Virus record (IMG/VR): IMGVR_UViG_3300010373_001146
Span: 1 to 27,700 of that record
Reading direction: 5' to 3' (one strand)
Length of the DNA: 27,700 nucleotides
Origin: a virus
Both the position numbers and the translations under genes were made by a program. Below, in pieces: positions 21,434 to 27,100 of this stretch. The notes below the pieces were generated by a model that was given only the letters and a program-made list of their open reading frames with translations, was not told the DNA's origin and searched no databases. Within the stretch, counting starts at the first letter, position 1; each line of letters begins with the position of its first letter.

Positions 21434-21453
21434 CGTACCAGGATCGTACCAGT
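21434..21453 (+). repeat. 20-bp direct repeat, copy 1
   Basis: CGTACCAGGATCGTACCAGT, itself a doubled CGTACCAG with a GAT spacer. It lies between the GroES stop and the ATG at 21468, ending 14 bases before that start. An identical copy is at 21727-21746. Confidence 0.85.
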
Positions 21454-21467
21454 CGGAGAACACCTCG

Positions 21468-22433
21468 ATGCGTAGCGACGTGCAACTCGTGACCGCCCCC
21501 GATGAACACCAGCGCTGTTGTGTCTGCACGGACGACAAGCAGCGCTGCGCCAACCCCAGCGCCTTCTGGGTGGGCACGGTGGGCGTCTGGGGCGATTCCA
21601 CCTACGTCTGCGCCGCCCACCTGCCCCTGGTGGAGCGGCCCGTCGATGTCGTTATCAGCCGCGACCGGGCCAGCGCCTGGCCCGTGCCCTTTGGAGGCGG
21701 TCTGCCACGCCCGTCAGCCACAACAACGTACCAGGATCGTACCAGTAGTCGAGAGCAAACCATGCCCCAGACGCTGCTGATTTTGTGCGGGCTGCCACGG
21801 TCAGGCAAAACCAGCCGCGCCCGCTGGCTGCACGAGCGCGAGGGCGTACCCATCGTTTGCCCCGACGCCATCCGCTTGGCCCTGCACGGCCAGCGCTACC
21901 AGCCCAGCGCGGAGCCGCTCGTGTGGCAAATCGCCCAGTGGATGGTCCGCAGCCTCTTTCACGCCGGCCATCCGGCCGTGCTGGTCGATGCCACCCATAC
22001 CACACGCCAGCGCACAGACCCTGCGCGCCGCGGAACAGACGCGCCTGGAAGTGCGCGGTGCTGGTCGATGCCACCCATACCACACGCCAGCGCCGCGACT
22101 TCTGGAAGGACGCCAGCTGGCGGCGCGTGTTCGTCGTCCTCGACACCTCCAAGGAGGAATGTCTGCGCCGCGCCCAGGCCGAGGGCGACACGGAGATCGT
22201 CGCGGTCATCGAACGCATGGCGGCGCAGTGGGAGCCGCTGGCGGCGGAGGAGATCGACCCATGAGCGCCGCAGCGGGCAACTTCTTTTACGCGCAGGTAC
22301 TCCTGCGCCATTTGGCTTTCTGTCGGGCGCACGCCCTGCTGCGGGCTGGCGAGCCGTGCCTGACTTACGACCTCGACCTGTTCGTCGAGCCGGTGTGGTT
22401 CGGCTACCTGAACTGCTACCTCGTGGACCATGA
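21468..22433 (+). CDS. As-read ORF: zinc-finger-like protein running into kinase, then out of frame
   Basis: The frame opens at ATG 21468 with GGAGAA upstream. The first 60 residues contain a Cys/His cluster (RCCVCTDDKQRCANPSAFWV and YVCAAHLPLV) that looks like a small zinc-binding domain. After residue 75 the sequence is low quality (GGGLPRPSATTTYQDRTS) and covers the second copy of the 20-bp repeat. It then reads in frame into the kinase that starts at ATG 21762, and after the 80-bp insertion continues out of frame to 22433. The real zinc-finger gene probably ended somewhere before 21727, its stop having been lost or shifted. Function is unknown. Confidence 0.4.
   Translation: MRSDVQLVTAPDEHQRCCVCTDDKQRCANPSAFWVGTVGVWGDSTYVCAAHLPLVERPVDVVISRDRASAWPVPFGGGLPRPSATTTYQDRTSSREQTMPQTLLILCGLPRSGKTSRARWLHEREGVPIVCPDAIRLALHGQRYQPSAEPLVWQIAQWMVRSLFHAGHPAVLVDATHTTRQRTDPARRGTDAPGSARCWSMPPIPHASAATSGRTPAGGACSSSSTPPRRNVCAAPRPRATRRSSRSSNAWRRSGSRWRRRRSTHERRSGQLLLRAGTPAPFGFLSGARPAAGWRAVPDLRPRPVRRAGVVRLPELLPRGP
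21727..21746 (+). repeat. 20-bp direct repeat, copy 2
   Basis: Identical to 21434-21453. It ends 15 bases before the kinase ATG at 21762, nearly the same distance as copy 1 from ATG 21468, so both may be leaders or control sites. Confidence 0.85.
21762..22264 (+). pseudogene. P-loop nucleic-acid/small-molecule kinase, disrupted by an 80-bp insertion
   Basis: Begins MPQTLLILCGLPRSGKTSRA with Walker A GLPRSGKT (9-16), then CPDAIRLALHGQRY and AVLVDATHTTRQR (kinase Walker B-like DATHxTxxR). At this point a 36-base sequence (21978-22013) recurs at 22058-22093, 80 bases later. The shift is not a multiple of three. In the new frame the protein resumes RDFWKDASWRRVFVVLDTS, KEECLRRAQAEGDTEIVAVI and stops at 22262-22264. 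Removing 80 bases gives an uninterrupted 140-residue kinase of the AAA_33/polynucleotide-kinase type. As it stands the gene cannot make the full protein. An assembly error is an alternative to a true mutation. Confidence 0.6.
21978..22093 (+). repeat. 36-bp direct repeat (two copies, 80-bp period) in kinase gene
   Basis: Two perfect 36-base copies, 21978-22013 and 22058-22093, with a 44-base spacer. The repeat encodes the kinase segment VLVDATHTTRQR, but in different frames. Recombination between the copies would delete exactly 80 bases and restore the kinase reading frame. Confidence 0.85.
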
Positions 22434-22437
22434 CTAG
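22261..22437 (+). CDS. Small hypothetical protein (58 aa)
   Basis: ATG 22261 overlaps the shifted kinase stop (ATGA), the coupling pattern of this region, which also confirms that stop as genuine. The product (MSAAAGNFFYAQVLLRHLAF, LTYDLDLFVEPVWFGYLNCY) has many aromatic residues and no known family. It ends 10 bases before the next GTG start. Confidence 0.5.
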   Translation: MSAAAGNFFYAQVLLRHLAFCRAHALLRAGEPCLTYDLDLFVEPVWFGYLNCYLVDHD

Positions 22438-22447
22438 GGAGAACGCC

Positions 22448-22657
22448 GTGCCGCTGGGACTCTTTTTGATCCTGAGCTACCTGGCCAGCGTGCTGGCCGT
22501 CACGGTCCTGTTGCGCTTGCTGGCCGATCCCTACCAGCACTTCTCCAACCGCCGCGACTGGGCCGACTGCTTCGCGGTGGCCCTGTTGTGGCCCTGGCAG
22601 CTGCTGCGCCTGCTGGGCGATCTCGTCCGCGACTGGTGGCAGAGGCGCGGCCGCTAG
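22448..22657 (+). CDS. Small membrane protein (69 aa)
   Basis: GTG 22448 is chosen because AGGGAGAACGCC, the form seen before the scaffold and capsid starts, lies directly upstream; an in-frame ATG at 22430 would overlap the previous gene. The first about 24 residues (PLGLFLILSYLASVLAVTVL) form one clear transmembrane helix, and a weaker hydrophobic segment follows (FAVALLWPWQLLRLLGDLV). The C-terminus is basic. Function is unknown. Confidence 0.55.
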   Translation: MPLGLFLILSYLASVLAVTVLLRLLADPYQHFSNRRDWADCFAVALLWPWQLLRLLGDLVRDWWQRRGR

Positions 22658-22689
22658 GCAACGGCCCTGCAAGGAAAGGACGACTCCAC

Positions 22690-22914
22690 ATGCCAACGGC
22701 TCCTCTCAGCGACCGGGACGCGCGGCAACTCGCGCAAAAACTTTGGGGAACGCAAGGAGGCGCCTGGCACCCTTCCGCCGAGGTTCGCGGCGGGTTGTGC
22801 TGGTGCGTGGTGGGCATTACTCATGGCTCCGCCCGCGAGCACCTGTGGACGGCTTACGGAACCGGCGAGACCTGGGAAAAGGCGTTCGCGGATGCCCGCG
22901 AGCGCGGCAACTGA
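22690..22914 (+). CDS. Small hypothetical protein (74 aa)
   Basis: ATG 22690 follows AAAGGA. The sequence MPTAPLSDRDARQLAQKLWG, CWCVVGITHGS and GTGETWEKAFADARERG resembles a single small alpha/beta domain. No family is recognised. Its stop is directly followed by the left copy of the 20-bp inverted repeat at 22915. Confidence 0.55.
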   Translation: MPTAPLSDRDARQLAQKLWGTQGGAWHPSAEVRGGLCWCVVGITHGSAREHLWTAYGTGETWEKAFADARERGN

Positions 22915-22934
22915 TCTCTCAATTGAGATTCCGA
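22915..22934. repeat. 20-bp inverted repeat, left copy
   Basis: TCTCTCAATTGAGATTCCGA. Its exact reverse complement is at 24103-24122. It contains the palindrome CTCAATTGAG and begins one base after the stop codon of the preceding gene. Confidence 0.85.
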
Positions 22935-22961
22935 TCTACGGACACGGAAAGAGGACTTCTC

Positions 22962-23789
22962 ATGACCTGTCTCCGTCTGGAAGTGCTGGAATCCCGCTGC
23001 CTGCCCTCCGCCGTGCCTACCTATCACGGCGGCCTCGTGCAGACCGACCCCGCCCTGGCCACGCTGGTGGCTGGCACGCCGCCGCCGAATTTTCAAGCGC
23101 TCATCAACACGGTCGTCAACGACTACCTCGCCACCGACCTCGGCGCGTTCGGCGTGCGGAGCGCGTCGTGGAACGGCAACGCCCAAACCGGCGACCCCGG
23201 CCCGCTCAGCGACGCCGGCGTGCAACAGCTTATCCTCCAAGAAATCAAAGCCGGTATGCTGCCGCAACCGCTCAGCACGAATCAGCAGTACCTGGTCGAG
23301 CTGAACCACCCCGTTACCGACGTGCCCGGCGCGGGCGCCTACCACTCGTGGTTTTACGACGGCGGCCAACTCGTGGTCTACGACGTAGTGTGGCCGTCAG
23401 CGTCGGGCGATACCATCGGCGATTTCCACGAGGCAGCGGAAGCGGCCACCGATTCCACCGGGCAAGGCTGGCGTGCCGATGGCGTGGCCAACGGCGAGGT
23501 GTGCGACCTGGACAGCAGTGTGTTCCCGCTCAACGGCTTTCAGGCCGCCGCCATGATTGGTCCGAACGGCCAGACCATCACCGGGCCGACGCCGTACACG
23601 CCGGTCGTGCCATCCCCACCTGCCGCGCCCGTTGCGCTGGCGGCGCCGCCCGACATTGTCAGCAGCATCGCCGCCTGGTGGCAGCAGGAGATCAACGCGG
23701 TTGTGTCCGCCTGGCAGGCGTGGGAGACGGCGCTCGTCAGCGTGGAGACGCAACTCTGGAACGAGCTGGCCGCGTGGCCCGCTCCGTAG
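22962..23789 (+). CDS. Secreted-type planctomycete protein with HExxE-TD motif
   Basis: 275 residues; GAGG lies before ATG 22962. It opens MTCLRLEVLESRCLPSAVP, the LEVLExRxLPS motif placed at the N-terminus of many large extracellular planctomycete proteins. About residues 140-190 carry FHEAAEAATDSTGQGWRADG followed by ANGEVCDL. The order HExxExxTD, GW and GE-x-CD recalls a putative zinc-peptidase-like family with HE-x-x-E-AATDP, GW and EIGD-x-C. The last about 70 residues are Pro/Ala-rich then helical with many Trp. Being a host-type exported protein among phage structural genes and bracketed by inverted repeats, it looks like cargo. Catalytic activity is a guess. Confidence 0.6.
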   Translation: MTCLRLEVLESRCLPSAVPTYHGGLVQTDPALATLVAGTPPPNFQALINTVVNDYLATDLGAFGVRSASWNGNAQTGDPGPLSDAGVQQLILQEIKAGMLPQPLSTNQQYLVELNHPVTDVPGAGAYHSWFYDGGQLVVYDVVWPSASGDTIGDFHEAAEAATDSTGQGWRADGVANGEVCDLDSSVFPLNGFQAAAMIGPNGQTITGPTPYTPVVPSPPAAPVALAAPPDIVSSIAAWWQQEINAVVSAWQAWETALVSVETQLWNELAAWPAP

Positions 23790-23826
23790 CTTCGGCCCGC
23801 GCTCTTTATTCTCAGGAGACCTTCGC

Positions 23827-24093
23827 ATGTACGGACCCACCCCGGGACGCAACGGCCACGGCCGCCAACCCCAACCCCTGTTGGCCTTGCAGCTGGTGCT
23901 GCTCGACAATGGCCAGGTTCTGGTGCAAACCCCGCCGGAGCAGCCGCTCGCCACCGGCGCGCGCATTATGCAGGCGGCCTTCACCTGCCAGCGGGCGCAC
24001 CTGCTCTTGCAGGGCATGGCGTTCCCGCCCCCGGAAGACGGCATCGAGGCGGCGCCGCCGGGCATGCCGGTGGAGCGCAACCCCAGGGCGTGA
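23827..24093 (+). CDS. Small hypothetical protein (88 aa)
   Basis: ATG 23827 follows AGGAG at an 8-base gap. The product (MYGPTPGRNGHGRQPQPLLA, LQLVLLDNGQVLVQTPPEQP) has a Pro/Gly-rich N-terminus and a likely small alpha/beta centre (ARIMQAAFTCQRAHLLLQG). No family is recognised. It is the second gene of the block between the inverted repeats, and the right repeat begins 9 bases after its stop. Confidence 0.5.
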   Translation: MYGPTPGRNGHGRQPQPLLALQLVLLDNGQVLVQTPPEQPLATGARIMQAAFTCQRAHLLLQGMAFPPPEDGIEAAPPGMPVERNPRA

Positions 24094-24095
24094 GC

Positions 24096-24127
24096 CAGTC
24101 TCTCGGAATCTCAATTGAGAGAGACTG
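24096..24127. repeat. Right inverted-repeat copy inside a 9-bp-stem hairpin
   Basis: The 20-base right copy is 24103-24122. Around it, CAGTCTCTC (24096-24104) pairs with GAGAGACTG (24119-24127) to make a 9-bp hairpin containing CTCAATTGAG in the loop side. The hairpin end touches the GACTT at 24127-24131 of the possible portal promoter, as an operator would. Confidence 0.7.
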
Positions 24128-24160
24128 ACTTCGCCGCCCAATCCGCCCAGCGAGTAAACT
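24127..24160 (+). promoter_or_regulatory. Possible promoter of the portal gene, leaderless
   Basis: GACTT 24127-24131 and TAAACT 24155-24160, 23 bases apart, as upstream of the terminase and protease genes. The -10-like box ends only 6 bases before ATG 24167 and no Shine-Dalgarno is present, so transcription could start at the ATG itself and give a leaderless mRNA. This is inferred from spacing. Confidence 0.35.
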
Positions 24161-24166
24161 CGCGCC

Positions 24167-27100
24167 ATGGCCAGCGACGACGCGAAAAAACAAGAACTGC
24201 TGCAAGTCCTCAGCAAGAACTACCGGCCGGCCGTGCTCGGCGCGCCCTCGGCCCTGTGGAACCTGTCGGCGACGCTGGGCTTCACGCTGGCCCAGGTCGA
24301 ACCCATGCGCCGCGACCCGCAGGTGCGGCTGTGCCTGCGCTACCTGGTGACGCCGCTGCAAACGGCCGAGTTCGAGCCGGTCGAGGCCACGGACAAGGAA
24401 GTCGCCGCCTTCGTCACGCGGCAGTTTCGCCGCTTCTTCCAGCGCAGCCTGGGCGTGGCCCTGGAGATGTACCCCTACGGCCGCGCCGCGGCCGAAGTGC
24501 TGTACCGCGACACGCCGCGCGGCCTCGAGTTCGACGACCTCAAGTACCTGGCGCCGCGCGACGCCGCGCTGTACACGATTGACGGCCAGGCCGCCTTCGT
24601 CCGCCTGAGCGGTTCCGGGACGAGCCTGTCCGGCTACGTCGGCGCCAGCCGCGACGCCGCCCAGAGCGGCCCGCTCGACCTGTGGCTGGCCCAGGAAGGC
24701 CGCCCGGCCAAGGGCTTCTGGATCACCCACGACCCGCTCTACGACCCCTACTACGGCAAGTCCGCCCTGCTGGCCGCCTGGCTGCCCTGGCGCCTGAAGA
24801 ACCTGCCGACCGGCGGCGCCATGGACAGCCTGGCCAAGTGGTTCTACCGCCACGGCTACAAGGGCTACATCGGCCGCCACCCCAACGCCCTCTACCAGGA
24901 TTCGGCCGAGGACACGCCCGCGGACGCGCAGGCGCTCATGCGGCAGATGCTGGAATCCCTCAAGACGGGCGCCGACATCGTGCTCGACAACTCGCGCGAC
25001 GAGAAGGGCGAGTACCAGTGGAGCATCGATAGCTACGGCGAGATCAACGGCGACGCCACCGGCCTGACGGCCTACGTCGATTTTCTCGACGTGCAGATCC
25101 AGCGCGGCATCGGCATTCCCGACGGCATCATCACCGACAGCGGCAGCCAGGGCTACGCGGGCCGCAAGATTCCCGAAGACGCCTTCTATGCCGGCGCCGA
25201 AATGGACTTCAACCGCATCGTCGAGACCTTCGACGAGCAGGTGTGCCGGCCGCTGGTGCAGCTGCGCTGGGGCCGGGCGGCCGACTACGCCATCAAGCCC
25301 AAACCGCTCGTGCCCATTCGCCAGCAGGCGGCGCAGCAGTCGATGCAAGGCGCGGCGCAGCCGGGGGCGGGCGGCGCCGGCGGCAGCGAGGAGAGCGCCC
25401 TGGCCGGCGTGGCGCAGGCCAGCGGCCAGGGCAACGCGCGTCCCGGCGGCGTCAGCGCCCTGGGACACAACCGGCTGGGCGAAGACGAGGAGGACGGCGT
25501 CTACCACGGCCAGGAGCCTCCCGGCGCCGGCTGGGTGGAGATCGCCCCCGGACCGCGCGGCGGCAAGCGCTGGAAGCGTCCAGAGCCAAGAGCCAAGAGC
25601 CAAGAGCCAGAAGGTCCGGGGCCCGGCACGGGACGCTCGCCTCTCGTCTCCCGGCTCCTGCGTTCCGGCGCGGCGGCGCAGACCACGGCGCGCGACGCGG
25701 CGGCACGCGTGGGGGGCGCGGTGTGGAAGAAGTTGTCGCCCAAAGCGCAGGCGCGGCTGACGCGGACCTGGAAGCTGGCGAAAGCTGTCGAGCACACGGT
25801 CATGGTTGGCTTTCGGAAGACGGAAGCGATCGCCCGCGAGGCGGGTCGGGCGCGCGGCCTGTCCGGCCCCCAGGTGGCGCGGCTGGGCCGCGTGCTGGCC
25901 ACGGCGGACCTGGTGCTGTCCTGGGCGGTCAACTTCCCGGCCGTGACGGCGGCCACGGGCAACCCGCTGCTGGGCAAGCTGTCGAGTTGGGTGCCGGCGG
26001 CGAGCCTGGCCTACATCGCCTTTTCCGGAGCCAGGAACCCCTTCGCCACGGCGCGGGCGGCGTGGACGGTGCTGAGCAGTCGAGAGCGAATAGCCCAGAG
26101 TCCAGAGCCAAAGCGCCGGCTTTCCGGCTCTCGGCTCTCGGATCTCGGCTCTCGGCTGGATCGGCTGGTCCAGGCGATCGCCCAGCACGGCGCGGACGAC
26201 TGGTGGCAGGCGCTCCTGTACGCGGCGCTCGATCAGTGCCGGGGCGGCATGGGCGACGCGCTGGCGAAGGCTGACGCGGCCTACCGGCGCTGTCCGGCAC
26301 CGCCGGGCCAGTCCCAGAAGCTGTCGGCCGGTCCGCACCGCTACGGCACCACCCAGTTCAACCTGCCCCCGACGCTGGCCCAGAAGGTACGCCGCCTGGC
26401 GCTACGCATTCCCGACGCGGACCTGGCCGGCGACGGCCGTGAGGACGAGCCGCATGTGACATGCAAATACGGACTCCATAAGCCGGTGACGCTGAATAAG
26501 ATCAGCAGTCTGATCAAAGGCTTCGGCCCCGTGCCCCTGAAGCTCGGCAAGCTATCCGTCTTTCCGGCCACGGACGCGGGCGGTCACGACGTGCTCAAGA
26601 TCGAGGTCATCTCGCCGCGCCTGCGCCGTCTCAACAAGCTCCTGTCGGACAACCTGCCGCACACGGACAGCCATTCCGTCTACCAGCCCCACATTACCCT
26701 TGCCTACCTGCGTCCGGGCCTGGGCAGGAAACACGCCGGCGAGGGCTCGCATCCCTTGCAGGGGCGATCCTTTCAGGCCGACGCGCTGACCTGCTCGCCG
26801 GTCCAGGGCGAGCCGGGCATCGTGAAACTCGGCAAGTTCCGCCGGGGCGAGCGCGATGCCCAGATGGGATACCAGCGCATGGCCAGCGCCACGCTTCCCT
26901 CCTGGCAGCCTTATCAGGGGCCCCACGGAGGTCAAGGCTGGCGTAACTTGCGCACCGGCGAGATTCGCTATCAGGACAAGCCGCCCGAAGAACACAGCGC
27001 CGTGCCGGATCCGGGGAAAGACACGCCCGCGCACGCCAACAACAAGGCGCCCTGGCACATGACCGCCGCCGAGTTCGCCAAGTCGGGCATTCAGGCGTTC

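Noticed and set aside
22915-24122. Cassette considered as an insertion sequence
   Set aside because: No transposase-like protein is encoded between the repeats, and no flanking target duplication is visible. It is described as an inverted-repeat-bracketed cassette instead.
25583-26153. Heptamer repeats considered as a CRISPR array
   Set aside because: Units are 7 bases, contiguous, without spacers, and lie inside a coding frame.
23981-26338. 785-codon minus-strand open frame opposite the portal gene
   Set aside because: It crosses the inverted repeat, promoter region and portal start, has an Arg/Gly-rich composition and no domain; it is an antisense shadow.
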